DNA of 64,000 nucleotides from Paenibacillus hexagrammi (GTDB lineage Bacteria > Bacillota > Bacilli > Paenibacillales > NBRC-103111): assembly GCF_021513275.1 (NCBI RefSeq), contig NZ_CP090978.1, positions 4,602,501-4,666,500 of the forward strand, in the 5' to 3' direction. This document shows, piece after piece, positions 9,084 to 17,396 of this stretch (position 1 is the stretch's first letter; each line of letters starts with the position of its first letter). The notes under the pieces are model-generated. The model did no database searches. It was given only the letters and a program-made list of their open reading frames with translations, and was not told the origin of the DNA. A program made the translations under genes and the position numbers.

Positions 9084-9577
9084 CTTAAACCCTCTTTTCT
9101 TTTCCTTCGAACATTTCCTCAATTATAAGCGACGACTTGCAGCGATACAAACCCCCAAAGGAACAAACCACTCCATCTACCTACACTAGGCTGAGCCCAT
9201 TGGCCGACCAATATGGATGTGAAGCAATCATATATAAACCCTATGCTCTCATAGCCACCCAAAGGTTAGCGGCTAATTCGTCCTAATAGGATCGTCGCGC
9301 TTTTAACTGAAAAAAGTTCTGTTCATTCGAACAGAACTGAGTTGGTTGATAAAATTGAGGCCGTTCCGAGCTTCAGTAGCTTTTCTCCGAGTACTGCTGA
9401 CATTTTGTTATTCAATTGAAATAAGAGCCTTCTAAAGGGATAACAAAACTGTCAAAGGTGACCGCTACGCTTCTCCGCAAACTACGGAGCCCTCCATCTT
9501 CCTTTATCAGCAGTCTGAGTTCTGTTCATTGGAACAGAATTCAGACTGACGCTCTCCTTTATCGGCTGTCTATTGTC
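9084..9577. other. Gene-free stretch with two related hairpins
   Basis: No gene is visible. It holds two inverted repeats with the same core: 9315-9338 (AGTTCTGTTC attc GAACAGAACT, perfect) and 9511-9548 (CAGTCTGAgTTCTGTTC / GAACAGAATTCAGACTG, one mismatch). The second lies downstream of the sigma-factor gene and may terminate it, though without a clear T tract. One copy of a dispersed repeat lies between the hairpins. Confidence 0.7.
9341..9407. repeat. Dispersed 67-bp repeat, copy A
   Basis: It shares a perfect 23-base core (starting GAGCTTCAGTAGCTTTTC, 9368-9390) plus flanking partial identity (GTTgGTTGAT, CTGcTGACATTTTG) with 11515-11581, at the same internal spacing. Both copies are intergenic, in the same orientation and each lies near a hairpin. 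Confidence 0.75.
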
Positions 9578-10159
9578 TTACTCGTGGTAGCTTCCCCAAT
9601 CCTGCTCCATTTTGCGGCGAATCGCTTCACGCGCTCTGTACAGACGCTGTCTGACGACTCCCTCCGAGACCCCGAGCTCTCCTGCCATGTCTTTGTAGGA
9701 GAGATTGTGGATCCACTTCATCGCAATGATCTGTCTATATGCGGGACTTAATTGATTCACATAAGTGATTATGGCTTCGCGCATGAGCCGAAGCTCAACT
9801 TCCTTTTCCAATGGCTGCGATTGTTCCGTCGAGGGAGCGGTCTCCTTGCTGACAAGAACGAGCTCAGACTCCAATTCTTCCCGGTTTCTCTTATGTTTGC
9901 GCACGTGATTCAAGGTTACATTCCGCACTAATTTCTTGATCCAGCCTTCATATTTATCATGCTCTTTCAGTGACAGCGCTTTTCTCACAGCACGAAAAAA
10001 AGACTCCTGAATAATATCTTCGACGCTTGAATGATCTCTCATAATAAAGTAAATCATCGGATAAACCAGCATGTAAAATTCTTGATACACTTGTTCCTGC
10101 TCGGCCTTATCCAAAGTATAAAAGTCAGTCGTAAATATCAGGATTAAATACTTCGACAT
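9578..10159 (-). CDS. ECF-type RNA polymerase sigma factor
   Basis: A 193-residue sigma-70 family member of the extracytoplasmic-function class. Region 2 (residues 25-95) includes DIIQESFFRAVRKAL and YEGWIKKLVRNVTLNHVRKHKR; region 4 (residues 130-185) is a helix-turn-helix, QLSPAYRQIIAMKWIHNLSYKDMAGELGVSEGVVRQRLYRAREAIRRKM. No anti-sigma factor gene follows or precedes it, which is unusual for the class. It is monocistronic as seen here. The promoter set it controls cannot be inferred. Confidence 0.93.
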   Translation of the reverse strand: MSKYLILIFTTDFYTLDKAEQEQVYQEFYMLVYPMIYFIMRDHSSVEDIIQESFFRAVRKALSLKEHDKYEGWIKKLVRNVTLNHVRKHKRNREELESELVLVSKETAPSTEQSQPLEKEVELRLMREAIITYVNQLSPAYRQIIAMKWIHNLSYKDMAGELGVSEGVVRQRLYRAREAIRRKMEQDWGSYHE

Positions 10160-10291
10160 AAAAGCCCCCCAGCATGAACGGATTCAGCATCCGATCTTCC
10201 TATTTAATATTAGGACATTGGGAGGCAGTAAACAATATGAAACGTTGAAAAAATTTCCATGAACTTCCTAACAGCCTATATTTATTACGGA

Positions 10292-11134
10292 TTACATGCG
10301 GACGGAGTGCTCTTTATAAACATTCAGCTTATCACCGATCCAAGTAAAAATGGCTTCGAGCGCCTGCTCCTCCTGATGTTTTGGGAAACGATGGTCGAGA
10401 CCGTCATAGAGATTCATTGTATAGTCCTTATCCGCACGCTCCAGGGACAACGCCAGCTTCCTTGCCTGTTCTACGCTTACCTGTGTATCTCCGGTTCCAT
10501 GCACAATGTATACCGGACTCTTAACATGCTCGATCCAATAAATCGGAGACCGTTCCCAGTAAGCCTGTTCGTTCTTTTTAGGGTGTCCTACGACTCTTTT
10601 CAACATTCGGCGCAGATCCACTCTCTCCTCGTAGGTATGGAACAAGTCGCTGACTCCGCTCCAAACCACGACAGGACCAACCTCGCTGCATTCCTTTGCC
10701 GCCCTTAGCGCCATTAATGCTCCTCTGGAAAAGCCGATTAACGCAACGGGGCCGGGGCCAACCTCCTCCAATGCTTGCACCATAGGGATGGCGTGGAATA
10801 AATCAAACCGGTCTTCCCCGCCAAAGTCCTCCCGCCCTTCTCCGCCTTCATTGCCTCTGTAAAATGGTGCAAATACAACATAGCCTTTCTGGGCCATGGA
10901 CACAATTTTCCGCTTGCGGACCATACCCACTCGTCGAATGCCGCCCCGGCAGAAGATGACGGCAGGCCTTGGCCCCGAGCCCTCCGGCACAGCCAAAAAA
11001 CCTTTTACCCTAAGTCCTTGACTCATATAGGTGATGAGGTACAAGGACACCTGCTTGGCGTAGCAACGAACTTGCTCTCTTTGCAGAAGTTGGCCATCAC
11101 GCGGTTCGTTCTCGGTCATTGCGGTCATTGACAT
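10292..11134 (-). CDS. Alpha/beta hydrolase (dienelactone hydrolase / prolyl oligopeptidase type)
   Basis: A 280-residue cytoplasmic hydrolase. Strand-turn RPAVIFCRGG near residue 67 gives the oxyanion region, the nucleophile elbow is GFSRG (Ser near residue 136), the acid is in HGTGDTQVS and the histidine in LDHRFP near the C-terminus. The order Ser-Asp-His and spacing fit peptidase S9 / dienelactone hydrolase-like esterases that often act on acyl esters or xenobiotics. Start ATG 11134 has GGGAGGT upstream. Substrate unknown. Confidence 0.88.
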   Translation of the reverse strand: MSMTAMTENEPRDGQLLQREQVRCYAKQVSLYLITYMSQGLRVKGFLAVPEGSGPRPAVIFCRGGIRRVGMVRKRKIVSMAQKGYVVFAPFYRGNEGGEGREDFGGEDRFDLFHAIPMVQALEEVGPGPVALIGFSRGALMALRAAKECSEVGPVVVWSGVSDLFHTYEERVDLRRMLKRVVGHPKKNEQAYWERSPIYWIEHVKSPVYIVHGTGDTQVSVEQARKLALSLERADKDYTMNLYDGLDHRFPKHQEEQALEAIFTWIGDKLNVYKEHSVRM

Positions 11135-11222
11135 GCGAAACCTCCCGTTTTGACAGTTGTGCCTGCTTGAGCTAGACTAAATGCGACCGTCTATCTTATC
11201 TTCCTTACGAAAGGCAGAAACT

Positions 11223-11492
11223 ATGAATACAGAATTTGAGAAACAATTTGAAGCTTTACTTGAAAAAACAGCTGAACTGATTACGGGGGATTCTTCACCC
11301 GAAATGATTGAAAAAGTGAAAATATGGGCGATTTACAATCATATTCACAAGTCTTTGCCAGCCTTAGCCTCTCACTGGAACCAGAACCATTCTGAAGGCA
11401 AAGCGGAGGTTCGCCGTATTTTCGAGGAGATTCGGGAAAAGAATCAAGCTATGAAAGCAGGATCGAAAGGTGATTCCGACACGAACAAGTAA
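11223..11492 (+). CDS. YusU/DUF2573-family protein
   Basis: A small acidic and basic helical protein of 89 residues (MNTEFEKQFEALLEK... KVKIWAIYNHIHKSLPALASHWN...). The central WAxYxHIxKSxPxLAxHWN pattern is that of B. subtilis YusU (DUF2573), whose function is unknown. ATG 11223 is preferred to the earlier in-frame ATG at 11181 because AAAGGC lies 8 bases before it and the family begins there. No membrane segment. Confidence 0.8.
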   Translation: MNTEFEKQFEALLEKTAELITGDSSPEMIEKVKIWAIYNHIHKSLPALASHWNQNHSEGKAEVRRIFEEIREKNQAMKAGSKGDSDTNK

Positions 11493-11514
11493 GCATGAAC
11501 AACTTCGTCGTCCA

Positions 11515-11581
11515 GTTTGTTGATCAAGTAGGTTCCCTTACGAGCTTCAGTAGCTTTTCTCCGATTGCTGTTGACATTTTG
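11515..11581. repeat. Dispersed 67-bp repeat, copy B
   Basis: It matches copy A at 9341-9407: perfect over 11542-11564, with GTTTGTTGAT at the start and CTGTTGACATTTTG at the end. It lies just after the DUF2573 gene and before its terminator. Confidence 0.75.
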
Positions 11582-11627
11582 CTGAGCTCTTCAATCCAGT
11601 TATCAACAGTCGGATACTTTTCTAGTG

Positions 11628-11685
11628 AAAAAAGTGGTTGAGCAGCATTCTCCTATTTGGAGATTCTCAGCTTAGCCACTTTTTT
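11628..11685. terminator. Bidirectional terminator
   Basis: AAAAAAGTGG ... CCACTTTTTT with an extended imperfect inner stem (GAGC/GCTTAG) lies between the convergent DUF2573 and SDR genes. Confidence 0.75.
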
Positions 11686-11733
11686 GTGATCATGAACCAG
11701 TTGACGTCATGTCTATCACAGGCTGTTACTTCC

Positions 11734-12516
11734 TTACTTTTTATTAAGCATTCTTGCAGCCACTCGATCAAACAGCCGCGGAAAAAGATGAAAGAGCTTG
11801 ATGCCAATCCCTGCGATCCTAGGAAGGTCCTTTTCTGGGATGCTGCGTTCTACAGCGTGAATCAGCTCGTTGACAACCTTTTCGGGTTTCAGCATGAACC
11901 AGGAAATATTTTTGACATAATTCCCGCTTGGGTCTGCTTTATCAAAGAAAGGCGTGGATATCGGTCCCGGGTTGATTGCGGTAAGCCCAATTCCCGTGCC
12001 CATCAACTCTTGACGGAGACTGTTGGTAAATCCGATGACCGCATGCTTCGTTGCCGAATAGCCTGTGGACTTGGCCGATCCCACCTTGCCCGCCATCGAA
12101 GCAATATTCACGATGTGCCCTGCCCCCGCTTTCATCATGTGGGGAAGCACTGCCTGGGTACAACGTACGATGCCCAAATAATTGACGTTCATCATATCTT
12201 CAAAATGCTCCAGCGGTGCATCCACAAACGACTCGAATATGCCGTAACCTGCGTTATTCACCAGAATATCAATCCGTCCGAAGCGTTCTATAATCTGCTC
12301 TATGACCTTATGAACCTGCTCCGTTTGTTTCACGTCCATGGCATAAACGGCATGCTTGACGCCCAAGCTCCCTGCAATCTCGTCCAATTTATTTTTACTG
12401 CGGGCAGTCAGAACCGGAATAGCGCCGCGCTTGGCAAATTGCCGCGCCATTTCTTCCCCAATCCCGCTGGATGCCCCGGTAATCACTACTACTTTATCAG
12501 CAATATTCAAGATCAT
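11734..12516 (-). CDS. Short-chain dehydrogenase/reductase (SDR)
   Basis: A 260-residue classical-type SDR. The NAD(P)-binding motif is VVITGASSGIGEE (residues 10-22), followed by NNAGYGIF near residue 88, catalytic Ser in NIASMAGKVGS and Tyr-x-x-x-Lys as YSATKHAV near residue 156. A basic residue pattern after the second strand (ARSKNKL) suggests NADP. The C-terminal LKPEKVVNELIHAVERS pattern is seen in the DltE/YqjQ group. The ATG at 12516 lies only 2 bases after AAGGAG; a TTG two codons later has better spacing, so the true start may be 12510. Substrate unknown. Confidence 0.9.
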   Translation of the reverse strand: MILNIADKVVVITGASSGIGEEMARQFAKRGAIPVLTARSKNKLDEIAGSLGVKHAVYAMDVKQTEQVHKVIEQIIERFGRIDILVNNAGYGIFESFVDAPLEHFEDMMNVNYLGIVRCTQAVLPHMMKAGAGHIVNIASMAGKVGSAKSTGYSATKHAVIGFTNSLRQELMGTGIGLTAINPGPISTPFFDKADPSGNYVKNISWFMLKPEKVVNELIHAVERSIPEKDLPRIAGIGIKLFHLFPRLFDRVAARMLNKK

Positions 12517-12611
12517 TCTCCTTATTCGGTTACTTATGTATAAAAAAATGGAGAACTGCCGAAGCAGACTCCATTATTCTAACAAATATGAATCGCGATA
12601 TGCATCATCAA

Positions 12612-13070
12612 TTAAGTGATCAACACTTGAATGTCCAGCTCACCGATACTATCCATAATCAGAGGTATAGTCAGCGCTTTCTTGGGCGTGAAGCCCGCAG
12701 CCGAAGCGGATTGAACAATCTTAGGAGGAGTGATGTCCACACGAACCCCTTGATTAAAGAGCATGGTGCTCGCGTTACCGCTGATCATGTTGCCCAGTTC
12801 AGAAATCGCGCTCTTGCCCATTTCATCCATTTCCGTAATAACAAAACCGCCCATCATAGCGGATACCATCTTCAACGCAACATCTTCCGCTAGTCCGAAA
12901 ACGATGTCACCTTCCATTTGTCCTGTCATACCAATTTGAATCCAAATATAATTCTCAACGAATTTGACGTCCTTGACGCCGAGTTGACCTGTTGTAGGGC
13001 GTATATTAGCAACTTGCTCAATAACGATTCTAGCCGATTCCAAAAAGGGGTTAATATACTCAGCCTTCAT
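12612..13070 (-). CDS. cheX: CheX-family chemotaxis phosphatase
   Basis: A 152-residue protein of the CheC/CheX/FliY family. It begins MKAEYINPFLESARIVIEQV, the typical CheX start, and contains ISELGNMISGNA, the E-x-x-N signature used to dephosphorylate CheY-P. A single signature of this kind and a length near 150 residues fit CheX rather than CheC. AAAAGGAGAT precedes the ATG. It stands alone, away from other chemotaxis genes, although a chemoreceptor is encoded at 30.9 kb. Confidence 0.9.
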   Translation of the reverse strand: MKAEYINPFLESARIVIEQVANIRPTTGQLGVKDVKFVENYIWIQIGMTGQMEGDIVFGLAEDVALKMVSAMMGGFVITEMDEMGKSAISELGNMISGNASTMLFNQGVRVDITPPKIVQSASAAGFTPKKALTIPLIMDSIGELDIQVLIT

Positions 13071-13293
13071 AAGCTCCGATCTCCTTTTGTGAAAATAATC
13101 CGCATACTCGACGTTTTTCTACATTATACCTAAATTTTTAGGACAAGTATACTGCTTTTCCTCAGAAAATAGTGCCAATTGCTCACAGAAGAGCATCCCA
13201 TCCAGTTTTTACGGGTTGACTTCTGCATTTCTCCTACAGATCTGACGAAACACAGTCCATTCAGGTTGACACGCATACAAAAAATAGATCATG

Positions 13294-13332
13294 AAGCCTC
13301 TGCATGCCGGTTCCCATCCTGCCCAGAGGCTT
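13294..13332. other. Stem-loop upstream of the PAS kinase
   Basis: AAGCCTCTG / CAGAGGCTT (9 bp perfect, 21-base loop) lies in the 380-base divergent gap between cheX and the kinase. On the minus strand a T6 run begins about 11 bases after it, so it may be a weak terminator. No gene is visible in this gap. Confidence 0.5.
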
Positions 13333-13356
13333 ACCTTTGGCGATCCTAGCTGAAAC

Positions 13357-13396
13357 TTGCAGAAAATATGCACAAATTGTATAATTTCCTGTCGAA
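13357..13396 (+). promoter_or_regulatory. PAS-kinase promoter with a Spo0A-like box
   Basis: TTGCAG (13357) and TATAAT (13380) with a 17-base spacer, about 65 bases before the kinase start. Five bases past the -10 is TGTCGAA (13390-13396), the exact core of the Spo0A box. A box at the transcription start would repress. The promoter is well supported; the Spo0A site rests on one 7-base match. Confidence 0.6.
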
Positions 13397-13451
13397 TACT
13401 GTTACAATTATGGCAGAAAATCCCTTGCACAAGGAGTGCTGAGATTCCGTG

Positions 13452-15149
13452 ATGTTTAAATCGAAACAACGCAATCGACTGTGGAGCTTATTTCGAATTG
13501 CATTCATTTATCATATCGCAGCTTGTGCATTACTGCTGGCAGATCTTCTTATTCTGCACCCGATTCCTTACTTTCAATATTTGAAAAAGATTGGAATTGC
13601 TATCGATATCTTTTTCTTCGGACTGATTCTCTATCAGGCCTGGCACTGCATCAAGCATCTTAGAACGGAAGAACAGTCCATGCTTGAAGACGTGCAGCGA
13701 TTCAAATCCCTTTATGACAATCACCCGGATGCCATCATCTCTTTCAGCCTTGAGGGAGACATCCTTGCTTCTAATCTTAAACTCGAAAGCTTGATCGGTC
13801 ATAATGCTGACACCAAGATGCACACCTCGTTTATTCCTATGATTCATCCACCTGATCTTCTTATCGCCCTCCATCATTTTCAAGTGGCATCTACCGGTAC
13901 ACCGCAGCACTTCGAAGCGGCATTCATCCATAAGAACGGCCACCCTGTTCAGTCCAACGTTACATTTGTCCCTACCAAGGTTGAAGGCAAAATTATCGGC
14001 GTCTACGGGATTCTCAAGGACCTTACCGAAGTGAATGAGCAGAAGAAGGAAATTGATAAGCTGCATCGGCAAAATCAGCTCATTTTGAATTCTGTATCTG
14101 AAGGCATTTATGGTGTTGACATCAATGGCCGCACGATGTTCTGGAATAAAGCTGCGGAAGAGATGACAGGCTGGAGAGTCGATGAAATGCTCGGTCAGCG
14201 AATTCATAATTTATTGCGGTCCAATAACTTGGACGAAGAAGCGCTAAACCAGGAACAATGCCCGATTCTTTCTTCCATCCTTCACCGGGAGGTCAAGGTT
14301 GTCAAAGAAGAACCGTTCTGGAGAAAGGATGGCTCCAGCTTTCCCGCTGAGTACATGTGCAGTCCGATCCTCGAGGGAAACGGGAGACTGCTTGGAACCG
14401 TCATTACCTTTAAGGATATTACGGAACAGAAGAAAACCGAGGAATTGCTCTTCAAATCCGATAAGCTATCTGCAGTCGGGCAGCTGGCGGCAGGCGTAGC
14501 GCATGAAATCCGCAATCCGCTTACAGCGCTCAAAGGGTTCCTGCAGTTGATGAGAACGGACAACGCCAAGGAAAAATATTATATTGAAATTATGCAAAAA
14601 GAGCTGCAGCGCATTGAATTTATCGTCAATGAATTTCTGTTTGTTTCGAAGCCACAAGCTATTCATTTCGAGGTGCAGGAGCTTGATTCTATTGTGGTCA
14701 GCACCATTGAACTCTTACAGCCGCAAGCGTTGATGAATAATATTCTCATCGAAGTTGAGCTCGCCCCCGAGCTCCCGCTTGTTACATGTGACGAGCATCA
14801 GCTGAAGCAAGTATTCATTAACATCTTGAAAAATGCTCTGGAAGCTATGTCCGGTGGAGGAACGATGCGCATTCAGGCCTTCCCTTCCGAGGATCAGAAG
14901 AGCTTGTGCATTCGTTTCATCGACCACGGCTGCGGGATTGCTCCCGAACGCATCCCTAAGCTCGGCGAGCCGTTCTACAGCACGAAGGAGAAAGGCACGG
15001 GGCTTGGCCTCATGGTCTGCTACCGCATTATTGAGGCACACGACGGCACGATGAAAATCCGCAGCAAGCTTGGAGAAGGAACCACTGTAGAAATCACACT
15101 GCCGGCTATGCAAGGACATTCGCTTGTCTCGGAACCCTATGCCGGCTAA
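13452..15149 (+). CDS. PAS-domain sensor histidine kinase
   Basis: A 565-residue membrane histidine kinase. Two N-terminal hydrophobic helices (about residues 15-35 and 45-62) with almost no external loop are followed by two PAS domains (about 75-190 and 195-320), the phosphoacceptor helix AAGVAHEIRNPLTALKGFLQLM (His near residue 351), and an ATPase domain with N-box NILKNALEAM, G1 DHGCGI and GTGLGLMV. This layout is that of Bacillus sporulation kinases KinB/KinE. No response regulator is adjacent, again typical of phosphorelay kinases. A Spo0A-like box lies at its promoter. It is probably an input to the phosphorelay; the signal is unknown. Confidence 0.9.
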   Translation: MFKSKQRNRLWSLFRIAFIYHIAACALLLADLLILHPIPYFQYLKKIGIAIDIFFFGLILYQAWHCIKHLRTEEQSMLEDVQRFKSLYDNHPDAIISFSLEGDILASNLKLESLIGHNADTKMHTSFIPMIHPPDLLIALHHFQVASTGTPQHFEAAFIHKNGHPVQSNVTFVPTKVEGKIIGVYGILKDLTEVNEQKKEIDKLHRQNQLILNSVSEGIYGVDINGRTMFWNKAAEEMTGWRVDEMLGQRIHNLLRSNNLDEEALNQEQCPILSSILHREVKVVKEEPFWRKDGSSFPAEYMCSPILEGNGRLLGTVITFKDITEQKKTEELLFKSDKLSAVGQLAAGVAHEIRNPLTALKGFLQLMRTDNAKEKYYIEIMQKELQRIEFIVNEFLFVSKPQAIHFEVQELDSIVVSTIELLQPQALMNNILIEVELAPELPLVTCDEHQLKQVFINILKNALEAMSGGGTMRIQAFPSEDQKSLCIRFIDHGCGIAPERIPKLGEPFYSTKEKGTGLGLMVCYRIIEAHDGTMKIRSKLGEGTTVEITLPAMQGHSLVSEPYAG

Positions 15150-15172
15150 CGAAAGGGAGCGCAGAACACATC

Positions 15173-15982
15173 ATGAATGGATTTCTCATTGATCTAGATG
15201 GAACTTTATATAGAGGACACGACCCCATCCCTTACGCGAAGGAATTTATTGAGCTGTTGAACCGCAGAGAGTTGCCGTATTTGCTCGTCACCAACAATTC
15301 CTCGCGGACACCGCAGCAGGTAGCCGAGCATCTGAAGGGGCTCGGCATGGAAGTATCCGCGGACGCGGTCTATACGTCCTCACAGGCTGCTGCGCACTAC
15401 ATGGCGCAGCAGCAGTCAGGACGACGCGTGCACATGATCGGCGAAGCCGGATTGCAAATAGCCTTGGAGGCGGCCGGCTTCCTCCTCTCGGAGGAGACGC
15501 CGGACTACGTCGTCCAAGGCATTGACCGCAGCTTCAGCTACGCGAAGCTGACGGATGCGGTGCGCCATATTAAAGGCGGCGCCACCTATGTACTGACCAA
15601 TCCCGACCATCTGCTTCCGTCGGATGGTGGGCTTATGCCGGGCGCCGGATCCATTGCGGCGTCCATCCGCACCGCGACCGGCGTGGAGCCGGTCGTGATC
15701 GGTAAGCCCTCGCCGATCATTATGGCTTACGCCATCGAGCGGCTCGGTTTACCCGCCGATCAGGTGTGGGTGATCGGCGATAATGCCGCGACGGACATCC
15801 GCGGCGGAGCCATGGCCGGCTGCCTTACTGCATTGGTCTTAACCGGCGTGGCCACAGCCGACAATGTGCAGGAGCAGCTCGCGCTTGCAGGCGTTACGCC
15901 TGACTTGGTTTGCGACAATCTGCGCAGCTTCGCGCTTCAGCTTATACCGGACTGTGAAACAGATTTTGCCAGCCGTCCATAA
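15173..15982 (+). CDS. HAD-IIA (NagD-like) sugar-phosphate phosphatase
   Basis: A 269-residue HAD subfamily IIA enzyme: motif I FLIDLDGTLYRG at residues 3-14, motif II LVTNNSSRTP, motif III Lys in VIGKPSP, motif IV GDNAATDIRGG. The substrate-specifying C2b cap lies between motifs II and III. Relatives (NagD, YutF, AraL) dephosphorylate nucleotides and sugar phosphates with little selectivity. It lies 23 bases after the kinase in the same direction and overlaps the convergent LysE gene tail-to-tail by 41 bases. A second member of the family is at 54.2 kb. Confidence 0.92.
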   Translation: MNGFLIDLDGTLYRGHDPIPYAKEFIELLNRRELPYLLVTNNSSRTPQQVAEHLKGLGMEVSADAVYTSSQAAAHYMAQQQSGRRVHMIGEAGLQIALEAAGFLLSEETPDYVVQGIDRSFSYAKLTDAVRHIKGGATYVLTNPDHLLPSDGGLMPGAGSIAASIRTATGVEPVVIGKPSPIIMAYAIERLGLPADQVWVIGDNAATDIRGGAMAGCLTALVLTGVATADNVQEQLALAGVTPDLVCDNLRSFALQLIPDCETDFASRP

Positions 15983-16586
15983 AGATTTTCACAGCAAGGA
16001 AGCAGAACATAGCGGCGGAGATGATGGAGAGCACACGCACAAAGCGGGTGCTTGACCACCGCCGTGACGCTCCTGCCGCCAGTGCAATAAAGGCCGACCA
16101 GGCAAGCCCCGCCACGAAAAACCCCGCTACAAAAACGATGGTGGTCCTTACATCTTGAACACCCAAGCTGGCGATGATCGGCCCTGCCACCACCGCAAAC
16201 CACAAGATAACGGTTGGCGAAGACAGGGCAAGCCCTAGCCCCCACCAGAACTCATTCCCTTTCTTAAGCTCCGCCTGCAGCTGGACGGACTGCTCCTTCA
16301 GCGCCTTGCGGACCATTTGCACGGTAAGCCATCCAAGTACAAGGGTTCCTCCTATCCACAGTACCCAACGGACAAACGGAATTTGAAAGATAACGGTCAC
16401 TCCGAGAAGAGCGAGCGTCAAATACGTTAAATCTCCGAAGCAAGATCCGAATCCAAGCTGAAAGGAACGCTTGGCTCCTCTCTCGATGCCGGTTTGAATC
16501 ATGGCTACATTCACAATCCCCAGGTCGCAGCAAAGTGATAAAGAAAATATAAATCCTTTAAAAAATGCGATTGCTAGCACTGCCAT
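15942..16586 (-). CDS. LysE-family amino-acid/metabolite exporter
   Basis: A 214-residue membrane protein with about six helices. The first helix region FFKGFIFSLSLCCDLGIVNVAMIQTGIERG matches the LysE/RhtB start, where a small-residue-rich segment is followed by a G-x-x-x-G turn. It should export amino acids or related small molecules. The start (ATG 16586) sits 3 bases after GGAAGGG; a GTG two codons on is an alternative. Its 3' end overlaps the convergent HAD gene. Confidence 0.85.
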   Translation of the reverse strand: MAVLAIAFFKGFIFSLSLCCDLGIVNVAMIQTGIERGAKRSFQLGFGSCFGDLTYLTLALLGVTVIFQIPFVRWVLWIGGTLVLGWLTVQMVRKALKEQSVQLQAELKKGNEFWWGLGLALSSPTVILWFAVVAGPIIASLGVQDVRTTIVFVAGFFVAGLAWSAFIALAAGASRRWSSTRFVRVLSIISAAMFCFLAVKIFMDGWQNLFHSPV

Positions 16587-16764
16587 CCCTTCCTTTGGTG
16601 CTTACTTTAATCTTTTTTATGCCTGACTGCACTTTCGTTACTTGCTGCAGCAAGTATCCTGATGATAGGGTAAACGAATTGGCCTCCGAAGTCACGAGCC
16701 AATCCGGGGAAGGCCGAATGGCTGAAGCCCTCCGGCTGCTATCATATCTGGTGCCGAAAAATGA

Positions 16765-16799
16765 AAGCCGCCGTCCCTCTCGATCAGGAACAGCGGCTT
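16765..16799 (-). terminator. Terminator of the efflux-padR operon
   Basis: AAGCCGC...GCGGCTT hairpin with further pairing inside, followed on the minus strand by TCATTTTTC, starting four bases after the padR stop. Confidence 0.8.
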
Positions 16800-16802
16800 C
16801 TT

Positions 16803-17390
16803 TCATGTGTATGGTTCCCAAGGTACATCCAAAGGGCTTCCTTGCTCCTGCAGCCTGCCCTGCCGAGAGTCAGTTTGCAGCTTCTCCAGCCACTTCAGCT
16901 CAGCCTCCGCTCTGGTATAGCCGCCAATCATCATGTGCAGCACAACTCGGGGGACGATGGAGATGTGCTCTTCATACAAGCTTTTCATCTTCTGCATCAG
17001 CAGCTTCTGCTCCATGATCTTGAGCTCCAGAATGTCAGCAATCTTCTGCTGGTCGCCGTAGCCTGAAAAAGGAAGTGCAACGTACAAAGGATGCTCAAAT
17101 CGAACTTCTTCATGGAACTGCTCCAGGAGCAGCTCATGAAATTTCTTTTTGCCCGAATCGGTAATCTGATAGATCGTTTTTTCGGGACGGTTCGATTCTT
17201 TGACTACCTGGACAGCCTCAATATATCCATCCTTCTTCAGCTGGTCGATAGCATAATAGAGTGAACCGTCCTGCAGCTTCATATAGTGCTGCATGCCTCT
17301 TTCTTTCATCGTTTGCCTAATTTCATACGGATGACGATTCGTTTCCATCAGCAGTCCGAGAATGATAAGCTTCATGGACAATTCTTGCAC
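16803..17390 (-). CDS. PadR-family transcriptional regulator
   Basis: A 195-residue PadR regulator of the longer subfamily with a C-terminal dimerisation domain (Vir_act_alpha_C type). The winged helix covers residues 5-85 (KLIILGLLMETNRHPYEIRQTMKERGM, then LYYAIDQLKKDGYIEAV, the PadR signature). The C-terminal half is helical and ends with RAEAELKWLEKLQ. It lies 6 bases after the DHA2 pump in the same transcript, so it very likely controls that pump as a drug-responsive repressor. It is the second rather than first gene of the pair. Confidence 0.92.
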   Translation of the reverse strand: MQELSMKLIILGLLMETNRHPYEIRQTMKERGMQHYMKLQDGSLYYAIDQLKKDGYIEAVQVVKESNRPEKTIYQITDSGKKKFHELLLEQFHEEVRFEHPLYVALPFSGYGDQQKIADILELKIMEQKLLMQKMKSLYEEHISIVPRVVLHMMIGGYTRAEAELKWLEKLQTDSRQGRLQEQGSPLDVPWEPYT

Positions 17391-17396
17391 ACCTCC

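Noticed and set aside
9315..9338. LexA box at the GAACAGAAC hairpin
   Set aside because: The half-sites are in the order GTTC-N4-GAAC, the reverse of the LexA arrangement.
11638..12543. 301-codon plus-strand frame over the SDR gene
   Set aside because: The minus-strand SDR has all family motifs in place; this frame is its shadow.
13209..13469. 86-codon minus-strand frame upstream of the kinase
   Set aside because: It covers the kinase promoter and hairpin and shows no protein-like pattern.
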